From Moraxella osloensis (GTDB taxonomy: Bacteria; Pseudomonadota; Gammaproteobacteria; Pseudomonadales; Moraxellaceae): a stretch of DNA of 64,000 nucleotides. Location: the NCBI RefSeq assembly GCF_009867135.1, contig NZ_CP047226.1:248001-312000 (forward strand). The letters run 5' to 3'. A program made the translations under genes and the position numbers. This document shows, piece by piece, positions 54,840 through 63,840 of this stretch. The notes beneath the pieces are model-generated. The model was given only the letters and a program-made list of their open reading frames with translations. It was not told the origin of the DNA and did not search any database. Numbering within the stretch: the first letter of the stretch is position 1; every line of letters begins with the position of its first letter.

Positions 54840-55751
54840 TTAGCCAAAACTTGAAAATACCACCATTAACACCGGTGAGATGATATTGACCAAAAATCCA
54901 AAGCTCATGGCAAGCGGTACCACTTCATTTCCCCCTGAGCTTTGGATGACCGGCAAGGTAAAATCCATGGTGGTCACCCCGCCTAAACCCACCGCCGTGG
55001 TTGGGTATTTGCGAATCAGCATAGGGATAAACAATAGCGCCATAAACTCACGCAACAAATCATTGAGCAATGCCACACTTCCCCAAACGGCGCCATAGGC
55101 ATCAGTCATGACAATCCCCGACAACGAATACCAGCCATAGCCAGAGGATAGCGCTAACCCTTGAGTGAATGTTACATCAGGCATTATCAATGCGTACAGT
55201 AAACCACCAATAGCCACACTGAGACAAAAAATCACACAGGCTTGTACGCCGCGTTTGTTGACCAATACCTGCCGTAACGTCATCCCCGAATGCGACAACT
55301 GAAAACCCACCAATAAAATCAGCAAAATCAACAAGCCCTTGATGATGCCATCAATCGGTAAATCCGTTATTGGTAATAATTTGCCCAGTACAAAACCCAA
55401 CACCACACAGCACAATTGAACGAGGCTTCCGGTGATGCTAAAACCTGCTTGGCTATGCTCATGGGGGAGGGCACGTTGCCAAGGATGCAGCCTATCAAAT
55501 ATCAGCAAACTGATAAAACCTGCGCCTAGGGTACAAATCGCCAATACCGCCACATTGGTACCAATAAACCCAATCTGCGCGCCTAAGTCAGGAATATGCG
55601 ACAACGAAAGACCAATAAAGGTTAAAATCACAAATACCAAGTTGGTCAGTAGCTTGTCTACAAGCGGCATAAATCTTTGCGGTAATGGCAGTAAAAACCC
55701 GACCACCAATGGGGTAAGAATCAGAATAAGGGTGATAAAGTTTTCCAACAT
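54840..55751 (-). CDS. lysO: LysO-type lysine exporter family protein
   Basis: 303 residues with about eight membrane helices. The block LALSSGYGWYSLSGIVMTDAYG (quoted in part) and TLPVIQSSGG near the C-terminus are characteristic of the LysO/YbjE (DUF340) family, which exports L-lysine and the analogue thialysine in E. coli. It starts at the ATG complementary to 55749-55751. Substrate identity here is by family only. It is a single gene. Confidence 0.85.
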   Translation of the reverse strand: MLENFITLILILTPLVVGFLLPLPQRFMPLVDKLLTNLVFVILTFIGLSLSHIPDLGAQIGFIGTNVAVLAICTLGAGFISLLIFDRLHPWQRALPHEHSQAGFSITGSLVQLCCVVLGFVLGKLLPITDLPIDGIIKGLLILLILLVGFQLSHSGMTLRQVLVNKRGVQACVIFCLSVAIGGLLYALIMPDVTFTQGLALSSGYGWYSLSGIVMTDAYGAVWGSVALLNDLLREFMALLFIPMLIRKYPTTAVGLGGVTTMDFTLPVIQSSGGNEVVPLAMSFGFLVNIISPVLMVVFSSFG

Positions 55752-56025
55752 ACCGTGACGCTTCCAAACAGGGTTTAAACATAGGCTAATCGCAATATTT
55801 TGCAGTTAGCGCTTGGTTTAAAAAATTAAAAGTGGCTATTGTACTCATAAATGCATCAAGTTGGCGAATATTTGCCATAATGCGTGTTTTAAGCGTGCAA
55901 TCAATTGCTTAGTAACACATTTGTAGTATGATTGAGCAAATAGTTGTGTAAGATAGTCACATCCACTCATCTTATGCGTTAGATGACTCTATTAGCCGTT
56001 AATTTTTTCAATTTGTAGGATTGTT

Positions 56026-57099
56026 ATGAGACATTTTTATTTTGATATTGTCTTTACCACGATTGCATTGGCAGTTGCAGCGTGGTGGGGTTTTTCGCAT
56101 GGCGGTGTCAGTGCCATGCTCTCGGCGTTATTTATCACTTTTATTCTGGCAGTGATGGAAATCTCGCTGTCGTTTGACAATGCGGTGGTCAATGCCTCGG
56201 TACTCAAAACGTGGGATAAGTTTTGGAAAATGATTTTCTTGACGGTGGGTATCCTCATCGCGGTATTTGGTATGCGTCTGGTATTCCCGATTGTCATCGT
56301 CGCAGTGACTGCCGATATGGGTATGATGGATGTCATCAATATGGCGCTTAACAACCCCAAGGAATACTCTGCCAAACTGATGGAGCATCATGCAGAGATT
56401 GCCGCATTTGGTGGGATGTTCTTGTTGCTCGTCTTTTTAAACTTCATCTTTGATGAAAAAGAAGTGATGTGGTTTGAATGGCTAGAGCGTAAGCTTGCGC
56501 GTTTTGGCAAGGTCGATGCCATGAGCGTGTTTGTGGCATTGGTACTACTAATGACCGCTTTATATTGGGTGGAAGACGCCAAAAAATCGGTGGTGTTAAC
56601 CGCAGGGGTATTTGGTATTTTGATTTATCTAGCCACCAATGTGTTATCAAGCCTTTTAGAAGGGGCGAGTGATGATGATGAATCAACCCCCGATGTGATT
56701 GAAGGCAAAGAAGTAGCGGGCGCGATTGCCAAAGGCGGTATTGCAGGTTTCTTGTATCTAGAAGTACTCGATGCGTCGTTTAGTTTTGATGGGGTGATTG
56801 GCGCGTTTGCCATTACCAATGACGTGATTATCATCATGCTAGGCCTTGCCATTGGTGCGATGTTTGTGCGATCTATGACCATTTTCTTGGTAGAAAAAGG
56901 CACGCTCGATGAGTTTGTGTATCTAGAACATGGCGCGCATTATGCGATTGGCGCGTTGGCGGTCATCATGCTATTGGCGACCGTGCATATCGAAGTGCCA
57001 GAAATCGTGACGGGTTTGATTGGGGTTGCCTTTATCGTATGGGCAGTGATTAACTCTATCAGCTACCGTAAGCGCGAAGCAGCCTTGGCGAAACACTAA
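56026..57099 (+). CDS. DUF475 (TerC-like) membrane protein
   Basis: 357 residues with about eight to nine membrane helices. The block FILAVMEISLSFDNAVVNASVLK near residue 45 and LEVLDASFSFDGVIGAFAIT near residue 245 each contain the acidic SFD-N/SFDGV motifs typical of TerC and DUF475 proteins, thought to bind a metal within the membrane. It heads a set of tellurite-resistance-like genes (TerD, AIM24-like, TerD). Metal transport or folding-associated roles are suggested for the family. Confidence 0.88.
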   Translation: MRHFYFDIVFTTIALAVAAWWGFSHGGVSAMLSALFITFILAVMEISLSFDNAVVNASVLKTWDKFWKMIFLTVGILIAVFGMRLVFPIVIVAVTADMGMMDVINMALNNPKEYSAKLMEHHAEIAAFGGMFLLLVFLNFIFDEKEVMWFEWLERKLARFGKVDAMSVFVALVLLMTALYWVEDAKKSVVLTAGVFGILIYLATNVLSSLLEGASDDDESTPDVIEGKEVAGAIAKGGIAGFLYLEVLDASFSFDGVIGAFAITNDVIIIMLGLAIGAMFVRSMTIFLVEKGTLDEFVYLEHGAHYAIGALAVIMLLATVHIEVPEIVTGLIGVAFIVWAVINSISYRKREAALAKH

Positions 57100-57429
57100 A
57101 AGATACTAAAAGGACTGGGGCTCATGCGTAACAGTCGCGGTATTTAGGATGCTGACTTGCGCTTAATATCCCTTAAGCTTTTGACACATAAATATAACAG
57201 CTTAATGTAGCCGAACGGTGGACAAATTCTATCACCAAAGGTATAGTTAAAACGTGAGTTTCGGCTCACGTTTTGTTTTTTTAGGCGATTTTTTACGGTG
57301 TCTGGGCGTTTTTAGTTTGGGCGCGCTTTTGGTCTGGTTCTTGTAGTCTGAGAATCAAAGGCGCAGCGCATGACAACAGACATCGATTTTCTTATTTGAT
57401 TTCAAAAATTTATTACAAAGGATAAAACA
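57100..57429. other. Intergenic region between the DUF475 and first TerD genes
   Basis: 330 bases with no supported ORF. It contains one terminator hairpin (57249-57281) and, after it, the promoter region of the TerD gene. The AAAGGATAAAACA ribosome site lies at the right end. Confidence 0.55.
57249..57281 (+). terminator. Terminator after the DUF475 gene
   Basis: A 10-bp stem, AAAACGTGAG with CTCACGTTTT, loop TTTCGG, followed by a T run. It lies 150 bases after the stop codon. Confidence 0.88.
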
Positions 57430-58005
57430 ATGGCAATTAGCTTAACCAAAGGTGGTAATGTTAATTTATCAAAAGAAGCACCGAATTTAACCAACATAGC
57501 CGTCGGTCTTGGCTGGAACCCACGTGCCACTGATGGGCAAGCCTTTGACTTAGACGCGGTCGCGTTTTTGGTCAATGAATCGGGTAAAGTACGGTCAGAT
57601 GCAGATTTTATTTTCTTTAACAATCTAAAATCATCTGATGGCTCGGTAGAGCATACGGGTGATAACCGTACCGGTGAAGGCGATGGCGATGATGAAGTCA
57701 TCAAAGTAGATTTGACTAAAGTCCCAGCCGATGTAAGCAAAGTGGTATTTTGTGCAGTGATTTATGATGGTCAAGCGCGTAACCAAAACTTCGGTCAAGT
57801 AGCAAACGCTTATATTCGTATCGTGAATACCCAAAGCGGCGCTGAAGTGGCTCGTTATGATTTGTCAGAAGACAGCAGCACCGAGACAGCGATGATTTTT
57901 GGTGAGCTTTATAAGAACAATGGCGAGTGGAAATTCCGCGCGGTTGGACAAGGTTTTGCTGGCGGTTTAGGGCCATTGGCTGCGTCATATGGCGTTGCTG
58001 TTTAG
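57430..58005 (+). CDS. TerD-family stress protein (first copy)
   Basis: 191 residues, a typical TerD domain. It has the opening [16 protein letters not shown], the block [14 protein letters not shown], the acidic calcium-binding segment [21 protein letters not shown] near residue 80, and [21 protein letters not shown] near the end. TerD proteins bind calcium and are induced by tellurite and other stresses. It is intact and 35% or more like the second copy at 60184 by eye. Confidence 0.92.
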   Translation: MAISLTKGGNVNLSKEAPNLTNIAVGLGWNPRATDGQAFDLDAVAFLVNESGKVRSDADFIFFNNLKSSDGSVEHTGDNRTGEGDGDDEVIKVDLTKVPADVSKVVFCAVIYDGQARNQNFGQVANAYIRIVNTQSGAEVARYDLSEDSSTETAMIFGELYKNNGEWKFRAVGQGFAGGLGPLAASYGVAV

Positions 58006-58094
58006 TTTTTTGGCTAAAAGTTTTTAAAATTTCTTTAACAATAACAATGGGGTGGCATCGGCTTGCCCCTTTTTTTCAACATAACCATTTTTTC

Positions 58095-58129
58095 AGCCTG
58101 AGCGCTTTTTTGAGCCTAAGCGCTTTTTT
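58095..58129 (+). repeat. 18-bp-period imperfect repeat upstream of the AIM24-like gene
   Basis: AGCCTGAGCGCTTTTTT (58095-58111) is followed at an 18-base step by AGCCTAAGCGCTTTTTT (58113-58129). The T tracts could be part of a promoter or a weak terminator of the TerD gene. Confidence 0.7.
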
Positions 58130-58187
58130 CAGTGCAGCTACTTTTATCACCATTTTTGCCACCTAGTTTATAAGGATACATTAATTT

Positions 58188-58940
58188 ATGGCAGCGACGT
58201 TTAGTATGATTGGGACGATTGAGCCATTTTTGCATTGTAATCTCAAAAAAGGCGATTCGATTTATTGCGAATCCAATGCCATGGTCATGATGGAGTCAAA
58301 TCTTGAGCTTAAAGGTCAGATGCGTGGCGGCATCATGCAAGCTTTGATGCGCCGATTTGCCAATGACGAGTCGATTTTTCAACAGCAAATTGAAGCGGTA
58401 AATGGTGAGGGTGACTGCTTACTGGCGCCTACCCTTGATGGCGATATGCAAATTTTGGACGTCGGCGCCAATCAGTATACGCTCAGTGACGGTGCCTTTG
58501 TGGCAGCCACCCATAGCGTTGATTTGCGTGCCAATATCCAGCGCAATTTAGGCGGCGCTATATTTGGGGATACGGGTGGCTTTATGGTCATGCAAACGCA
58601 AGGCCAAGGTCAGCTCGTGGTATCGGGGTTTGGTTCTTTGTTTGAGATTGATGTTACGCCTGATAAAGATGTGATTATTGATAATGGTCACGTGGTATGC
58701 TGGGATAGCCGACTGCAATATAGCCTGTCAATGGCGACCAGCCAGAAAAAAGGCTTTTTGGGCAATATCATTAATTCAGTCACGAGCGGCGAAGGCATGG
58801 TACTCAAGTTCTCAGGTCAAGGCAAAGTAGTGATTTGCTCGCGTAACCGTGATACTTATCAAGGCTGGATTCAAAGCTTATTGGGGTCAAACTCAGGCGG
58901 ACGCGGTGGCAATGAAGGTATTTTAGGCGGTTTGTTATAG
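58188..58940 (+). CDS. TIGR00266/AIM24-family protein
   Basis: 250 residues in a beta-helix-like family. It has SMIGTIEPFLHCNLKKGDSIYCESNAMVMM near the start (quoted in part), GEGDCLLAPTLDGDMQIL, VSGFGSLFEIDV and a Gly-rich tail (SNSGGRGGNEGILGG). Such proteins are often encoded beside TerD-type genes and look like tryptophan-RNA-binding attenuator-like folds, but have no firm function. The IS element starts 60 bases downstream. Confidence 0.85.
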   Translation: MAATFSMIGTIEPFLHCNLKKGDSIYCESNAMVMMESNLELKGQMRGGIMQALMRRFANDESIFQQQIEAVNGEGDCLLAPTLDGDMQILDVGANQYTLSDGAFVAATHSVDLRANIQRNLGGAIFGDTGGFMVMQTQGQGQLVVSGFGSLFEIDVTPDKDVIIDNGHVVCWDSRLQYSLSMATSQKKGFLGNIINSVTSGEGMVLKFSGQGKVVICSRNRDTYQGWIQSLLGSNSGGRGGNEGILGGLL

Positions 58941-58999
58941 TCAGTTTCTGCTAAACCGTTGTTAAACTCTTAAAACATAGCTAGACTAGATAGAATATA

Positions 59000-60143
59000 G
59001 AACTTACGCACTATCTTAACTCAACAAAACATGATAGCCCTAGCTAAATTTTGGATTTAGATAAAACAAATCATCAGCGACCTGTCTTGACATCTGAGCC
59101 ACTACAGGCGTAAAAAGATGACTAACCCAAGCATACACCGAAGAAAAGCCGAAACTTAATTGCTGTTTTAAATACACGAACGCCATCAATGATGAGAACA
59201 CATGATTACGGATTTTACGCTCACGGCGAAGCTGAAACTTCTCAATCGAACAACACTGTTTAATGGTTCGATGATAGGTTTCAATCTGCCAATGACAATC
59301 ATGCAAATACTCAAAATCAAGTGGTGTAAATACCGGTGAATTTGGCTCGCTGTCTTTAGGTTTAGGGTCAAACTTCACATAATGTCTCACTTGGTCTTTA
59401 AAGTGATGACGGTAAAGGGTAACAAAACCAAAGTCTTTAAGCCAAACTTCTAATCCTGTTTTTGGCACATGGTCAATCTGCTGTACTTGCAACCATTCGC
59501 CTTGTTTGATAGAAACCGTACGATTTGCCTTAACCGCAAACATAAACCCTAACTCAGCGTGTTTGATGTGTTTAAGGTTTTCTTTACTGCTGTACCAACT
59601 GTCGCCTGTGATATAGCTTGGGATAAGCCCCCATGCCAAGACTTCATCTAACATTTTTTGAAAGTAGTCGTTTTTGGTAAGGTTGTCTTTGGGGTCATAT
59701 AGTCGGTAGTTGATGGGTTGGCTATTGCCTGTTAAGTCGGTGTAGTACAGGGTGATAAGGTTAATGCCTTGTACGGCTTTGTGATGCTTGCCACTATAGT
59801 AATAGCCAATTAGGTCGGTTTTGTTGCTGTAGGGTTTGTCAAGCACGGTGTCATCTATGCTGATGATGCCACCAGTTAGGTTGATATACCCCTTTGTTTG
59901 CTCATACAGGTCACGAGGCTCAAAGCTCTCTCTACCTAAAAAGTTGTTGATGCTGTCATGCCCAATCTCAATACTTTGAGCAAGCCTTGTGCAGGTGGGC
60001 TGTTTGGGTTCGCTGATGAGCATTCCGATATAGTGTCCTAGGGTGCAGTGGGCGGTGCTGGGTCGGCTAAGTTGTCTTATCAATTTGGTTGTTCTTGCTT
60101 TTCCTTTAGCATATCATGCTTTCTTTGGATAGTGCGTAAGTTC
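59000..60143 (-). mobile_element. DDE insertion sequence (IS4/IS701-like), 1144 bp
   Basis: Perfect 16-bp inverted repeats lie at 59000-59015 (GAACTTACGCACTATC) and 60128-60143. The sequence TAGAATA occurs at 58991-58997 and again directly after the right end at 60144-60150, which may be a target duplication; TA directly flanks both ends. One transposase gene fills the element. It separates the AIM24-like gene from the second TerD gene. Confidence 0.88.
59040..60083 (-). CDS. DDE transposase, IS4/IS701-like
   Basis: 347 residues. The first catalytic Asp lies in ISIDDTVLDKPYS near residue 76 (the DDT block), the second in YITGDSWYSSKENL near residue 160, and the Glu in CHWQIETYHRTIKQ near residue 270, with the Y-R-K arrangement of the IS4 superfamily. 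The exact family (IS701 or a neighbour) could not be settled by eye. The frame is intact. Confidence 0.85.
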   Translation of the reverse strand: MIRQLSRPSTAHCTLGHYIGMLISEPKQPTCTRLAQSIEIGHDSINNFLGRESFEPRDLYEQTKGYINLTGGIISIDDTVLDKPYSNKTDLIGYYYSGKHHKAVQGINLITLYYTDLTGNSQPINYRLYDPKDNLTKNDYFQKMLDEVLAWGLIPSYITGDSWYSSKENLKHIKHAELGFMFAVKANRTVSIKQGEWLQVQQIDHVPKTGLEVWLKDFGFVTLYRHHFKDQVRHYVKFDPKPKDSEPNSPVFTPLDFEYLHDCHWQIETYHRTIKQCCSIEKFQLRRERKIRNHVFSSLMAFVYLKQQLSFGFSSVYAWVSHLFTPVVAQMSRQVADDLFYLNPKFS

Positions 60144-60183
60144 TAGAATAGTAAAAAATATAGTAACAAATAAGGAAACCAAC

Positions 60184-60792
60184 ATGTCAGTGAATTTATC
60201 GAAAGGTCAAAAAATTTCGTTAGAAAAAGAAGCAGGTGGCGCACTCAGCCAAATCAAAATGGGTTTGGGTTGGGATGTCGGTGCTGCGCCGCAAAAATCA
60301 GGTGGATTTTTGGGTGGCTTGTTCGGCGGTGGCGGCAGCGCAGGCGGCAGCATTGACTTGGATGCGTCGTGTATCATGCTGGATGCCAACAAACAAATGG
60401 TGGATGCGATTTGGTTTGGACAATTGCAGTCAAAAGACAGTAGCATACAACACACAGGCGACAACCGCACCGGTGCTGGCGATGGCGATGACGAAGTGAT
60501 TAATGTCAATTTATCTCGCATCCCTGACCATGTGCAAGCCTTGGTTTTTACTGTCAATAGCTTTACGGGTCAAACTTTTGCTACGGTCAATAATGCGTTT
60601 TGTCGTTTGGTGAATGCTAGCAATAACAGTGAAGTTGCCCGTTATGATTTGTCAGCCCAAGGCAGTCATACCGCGCTGATTTTGGCAAAAATTTATCGTC
60701 ATAACGGTGAGTGGAAAATGCATGCCATTGGTGAAACCGCGTCAGGTCGTACCTTTCATGATTTGATGCCTGCGATTTTACCGCACGTGTAA
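60184..60792 (+). CDS. TerD-family stress protein (second copy, with Gly-rich insert)
   Basis: 202 residues. It resembles the first copy: SVNLSKGQKISLEKEAG at the start, the acidic block [21 protein letters not shown] and RYDLSAQGSHTALILAKIYRH. Between the first strands is an extra Gly/Ser-rich loop (about residues 40-56, FLGGLFGGGGSAGG) not present in the first copy. The IS lies 40 bases upstream, so it may have lost its original promoter or use one in the IS. A terminator follows. Confidence 0.92.
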   Translation: MSVNLSKGQKISLEKEAGGALSQIKMGLGWDVGAAPQKSGGFLGGLFGGGGSAGGSIDLDASCIMLDANKQMVDAIWFGQLQSKDSSIQHTGDNRTGAGDGDDEVINVNLSRIPDHVQALVFTVNSFTGQTFATVNNAFCRLVNASNNSEVARYDLSAQGSHTALILAKIYRHNGEWKMHAIGETASGRTFHDLMPAILPHV

Positions 60793-60820
60793 CCGCGCTT
60801 TTTAATCTGAAGCCATAAAG

Positions 60821-60847
60821 AAAGCCCTGTGACATACAGGGTTTTTT
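60821..60847 (+). terminator. Terminator after the second TerD gene
   Basis: CCCTGT with ACAGGG around GACAT, flanked by AAAG and a T run. Confidence 0.82.
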
Positions 60848-60957
60848 ATTTTGACAGCTATTTTTGACAAGTTTGTGTGGATTTTGCGTTGGTGGGTTTT
60901 GCATACGGTGTGGGTTTGCTAAAATAGCGGCGATTTAGTTTTTACAGCGTTTAATTT

Positions 60958-61048
60958 TAAATCACTTTTTTTAGCGTTACTTTTTTCAAAGTCGCTTTTT
61001 TTAAGTCATTTTTTTTAAAAGTCACTTTTTTAAAATCACTTTAGCGAC
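60958..61048 (+). repeat. Degenerate T-tract tandem repeat
   Basis: About six imperfect units resembling AAGTCACTTTTTTT in a row, upstream of the membrane-protein gene at 61103. Together with the TerD terminator it fills most of the 310-base gap. The repeat could vary by slippage and lies where a promoter would be expected. Confidence 0.7.
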
Positions 61049-61102
61049 TCAAATCAAATAATTTCATGACAACCACCCAGCCCTACAAAGGAATCCAACA
61101 CC

Positions 61103-62194
61103 ATGCCATTTAATCGTTTACAGCCGATGTTGATAGCAAGCTTGCTGCCGCTGCTGGTTTTTACTTGGTTTAGCCGTGACTACATTGGGCAGGTTGATTT
61201 TTGGTTGTTGTGGCTAGTCGCGATGACCTTGGTCGGGTTGCCATTGGTGTTTGCAGAGATTGGTTTGGCGCATCGTAGTGGTACGTCGCCGCTGGTCGGT
61301 CTGCCCATGCTGACCCGTGAAGCTGACGTGTCAACGGTTTGGCGCGGGTTTGGTTGGTTGACTATTGTGCTGCTGATGGCGGTTGTGGGGCATTTACTGG
61401 CAAGTAGTGGCGAGATTATCCATCCGCTGGTGAGTAGTATTGCCTTGGCTGCCTTGTTAGCCATCATGGCGCTGCTGGTGATTGGTTTGAGTTTTATCAA
61501 GCATTTGGCAGGTTGGTTGGCGGTCGGCTTTGCCGTTGCCGCGTTGGTGGTCAATGTCATGCAGGGTGGGTTTGTGGCGTGGCAGATGACAGCCACGTCC
61601 TTGACGGAGTGGGCAGGGGCGGTAGTGTTGGCGCTGGTCTGTGTGGGCGCAGGTACGGGGCTATACTGGCATGCGCGCACCCACCAAATGCTCATGATGA
61701 GCACTACGGCGACAGATCAAGCACGCGAATCCGCGAGTCGCTATGTATTACCGGTGTGGAGCTTTCAGTTACTAGCGGGTGCGCTGATTGCCATGACTTT
61801 ATCGCCAAACAGCGCGATGGCGGCAGTATTGAATGCATTGGCGATGCTGGCAGGGGCGGCGTATTTACTGCATATTTTGACCCATCAAGTGTCACTACGC
61901 TTGCAACAACAGCAATTTAATTTTTTGGCATTGGTGGTGTTGGCAGTGCTTAGTCTTGCGCTAGCCATGGTGCCAACCGCTTGGCTCAATCAGCTGATTA
62001 TTGTAATAAGTTTAGTTACGGCGGTATGGCTAGCCGTATTTGCAGGGTGGCAAATGAAAATCAGCCATCTGCGCAAATCATTGAATTTTAGCTCGGAAGG
62101 CTTATATAACCTTTGGCGCATTGCGGTGCGTATTATTGTGCCATTGGCGGTGATTTTGGCGATGGTGGGGTGGGTGCTAGGATTGGCAAAATGA
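61103..62194 (+). CDS. Polytopic membrane protein, transporter-like
   Basis: 363 residues with about ten membrane helices and very few charged residues. The segment LPLVFAEIGLAHRSGTSPLVGLPMLTREAD near residue 50 (quoted in part) resembles the TM2-loop region of sodium-dependent (SNF/NSS-type) transporters, but the protein is shorter than those (about 450 or more). Substrate unknown. Its stop overlaps the rnfH start (ATGA), so the two genes are co-translated. Confidence 0.6.
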   Translation: MPFNRLQPMLIASLLPLLVFTWFSRDYIGQVDFWLLWLVAMTLVGLPLVFAEIGLAHRSGTSPLVGLPMLTREADVSTVWRGFGWLTIVLLMAVVGHLLASSGEIIHPLVSSIALAALLAIMALLVIGLSFIKHLAGWLAVGFAVAALVVNVMQGGFVAWQMTATSLTEWAGAVVLALVCVGAGTGLYWHARTHQMLMMSTTATDQARESASRYVLPVWSFQLLAGALIAMTLSPNSAMAAVLNALAMLAGAAYLLHILTHQVSLRLQQQQFNFLALVVLAVLSLALAMVPTAWLNQLIIVISLVTAVWLAVFAGWQMKISHLRKSLNFSSEGLYNLWRIAVRIIVPLAVILAMVGWVLGLAK

Positions 62195-62466
62195 TTACTG
62201 TTGATATAGCCTTTGCGCCTGATAGCCAAACACAGTTGCGGTTAACCCTGCAACTTGCTGATGATAGCCGCGTGATTGATGCAGTCAATGCAACAGGCTG
62301 GCAACAGCAGTATCCGCAGATTTTTAGCTATAGTGTCGGTGTGTTTTCCCATAAACTAGACTGGCAAAGTGCTATCAACACAGGTGATAGAATCGAAATC
62401 TATCGCCCTTTGACCATCGACCCGCAAAACAAACGCAAATTACTATCTAAAAAGTTCAACCGATGA
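62191..62466 (+). CDS. rnfH: RnfH family ubiquitin-like protein
   Basis: 91 residues from the ATG at 62191, which overlaps the preceding stop as ATGA. It matches the UPF0125/RnfH pattern: ITVDIAFAPDSQTQLRLTL, the block SYSVGVFSHKLDW and the C-terminal GDRIEIYRPLTIDPQNKRK. It has a beta-grasp fold; the role is unclear, although in some bacteria it lies near rnf or the toxin-like ratA and smpB genes. bamE, which is often its neighbour, follows on the opposite strand. Confidence 0.92.
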   Translation: MITVDIAFAPDSQTQLRLTLQLADDSRVIDAVNATGWQQQYPQIFSYSVGVFSHKLDWQSAINTGDRIEIYRPLTIDPQNKRKLLSKKFNR

Positions 62467-62497
62467 GGGTGTGAGCCGGTATTATTGTGTAGCGCAC

Positions 62498-62540
62498 AAA
62501 AAAAGCCAATCACAGCATCACGGCAATGATTGGCTTTTTT
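62498..62540. terminator. Bidirectional terminator between rnfH and bamE
   Basis: A stem of about 14 bp, AAAAAAGCCAATCA with TGATTGGCTTTTTT, around a 14-base loop, with A/T tracts on both sides. Confidence 0.9.
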
Positions 62541-62552
62541 AGTCAAAAAAGC

Positions 62553-62936
62553 TTACTGAGTCACCGCTGGGCGCTCGATACTGGTGACAATACCATTTTG
62601 GTCAAAATAAATTTTGGCGTATTGTTGGGCGTTGTGAATCGCTGGCTTGTTGGCGCGTTTGGCGTTAGTACCTGGGGTAAAATCATACAGGTAATCCCAA
62701 CGTACCGGATTTAGAGTGTCTCTAAAGGTTGGACTACCTAGTATATATAGCACTTGATTGGCATTCATACCTACTTGCACTTGGCTTAATTTGTCTTCAT
62801 GAATCGGCTTGCCTTGTGGGATATCGATTTTGTACACGCTAAACCATGAGCAACCTGGTAATACGGTGACGCTGCTAATTACGGCAACCAAAGGCAGGAC
62901 TGCCAGTTTTTTTGATAGTGTTGTGATAGATGTCAT
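62553..62936 (-). CDS. bamE: Outer membrane assembly lipoprotein BamE
   Basis: 127 residues. A signal peptide with lipobox LPGC (Cys near residue 29) leads to the SmpA/OmlA domain: IPQGKPIHEDKLSQVQVGM, VLYILGSPTFRDTLNPVRWDYLYDF and a final strand. BamE is a subunit of the BAM complex that inserts beta-barrel proteins in the outer membrane. It diverges from fur, a gene order common in gamma-proteobacteria. Confidence 0.95.
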   Translation of the reverse strand: MTSITTLSKKLAVLPLVAVISSVTVLPGCSWFSVYKIDIPQGKPIHEDKLSQVQVGMNANQVLYILGSPTFRDTLNPVRWDYLYDFTPGTNAKRANKPAIHNAQQYAKIYFDQNGIVTSIERPAVTQ

Positions 62937-63257
62937 TTGTCAAACCGCTTTGAGATGGTGAACGATAAAATTTACGACTTATCATACGTGATTTGGGTTT
63001 TTTTGCCTACCTATTGACCGCAAAATTTAAATTATTTTACATACAGTTAATGTTTGAGTGTAAAACGCCGCTGTGGTTTGGTATTTGGCGTTCTGGTGGT
63101 TGGTGTACTTTGTCTCTAGTCTGCCTTCGCCCGTTATCTATCAATGGGCGCTTTTGCCAGTGGTGTCACGTTTTTTTACTGTGGGATTTTATCGAATTTG
63201 TTATTATAGTCATAATGTTCAGTTTATAAGCGACACCTAATAGGTGCGAGGATTTGT

Positions 63258-63695
63258 ATGTCGTCTTTTACCAACCAAGATTTGCGTCGTGCCGGTTTGA
63301 AAGTCACGTTACCGCGTTTGAAAATTTTAGAATTGCTAGAAAAAGCCGAATCCCATCACATGAGCGCGGAAGATGTGTATAAAGCCTTGATGGAGCACGG
63401 TGAAGACGTGGGGCTTGCGACTGTTTACCGCGTGTTAACCCAGTTTGAACAAGCGGGGATTGTCGAGCGTCACAATTTTGAAAACAACTTGTCAGTGTTT
63501 GAAATCGCCAAAGATGAGCACCATGACCACTTGGTATGCGACCAATGCGGCAAAATCATTGAATTTCACAATGAAGAAATCGAAGCGCTACAAGAAAAAG
63601 TCGCCAAAGACTTTGGCTTTACCCTAGCAGGGCACTCGCTGGTACTGTATGGAATTTGTGACAACAAAGATTGCCAAAATTCGATAAAGCGCTAA
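63258..63695 (+). CDS. fur: Ferric uptake regulator Fur
   Basis: 145 residues, full length. The DNA-binding winged helix includes LKVTLPRLKILELLEK and VGLATVYRVLTQFEQAG. The metal sites are in DEHHDHLVCDQCGKIIEF, with the CxxC pair near residue 93, and CDNKDC near the C-terminus. It represses iron-uptake genes when bound to Fe(II). A ribosome site (GCGAGGATTTG) precedes the ATG. A terminator follows at 63772. Confidence 0.96.
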   Translation: MSSFTNQDLRRAGLKVTLPRLKILELLEKAESHHMSAEDVYKALMEHGEDVGLATVYRVLTQFEQAGIVERHNFENNLSVFEIAKDEHHDHLVCDQCGKIIEFHNEEIEALQEKVAKDFGFTLAGHSLVLYGICDNKDCQNSIKR

Positions 63696-63771
63696 AACAT
63701 TGTAATGCATTGATAGGTTAATGCGCTAATGTTTTGCTGCGCTAAAAAAAGCTCAGTCACAAAACTCAATT

Positions 63772-63809
63772 AAAAAGCGGCTAGATAAATTTTATTTAGC
63801 CGCTTTTTT
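63772..63809. terminator. Bidirectional terminator between fur and murJ
   Basis: AAAAAGCGGCTA pairs with TAGCCGCTTTTTT around a 13-base loop. It can serve both converging genes. Confidence 0.9.
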
Positions 63810-63840
63810 CGTCTGTTTTCAGTCGTCTATTGTCTATTGT

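Noticed and set aside
60207..60557. 116-codon minus-strand frame inside the second TerD gene
   Set aside because: Shadow of the TerD coding frame; Pro/Ser-rich with no recognisable motif.
62993..63229. 78-codon frame with hydrophobic segments just upstream of fur
   Set aside because: No ribosome site; it covers the bamE-fur promoter region; the peptide is Trp/Cys/Phe-rich in the way expected from random AT/GT-rich sequence.
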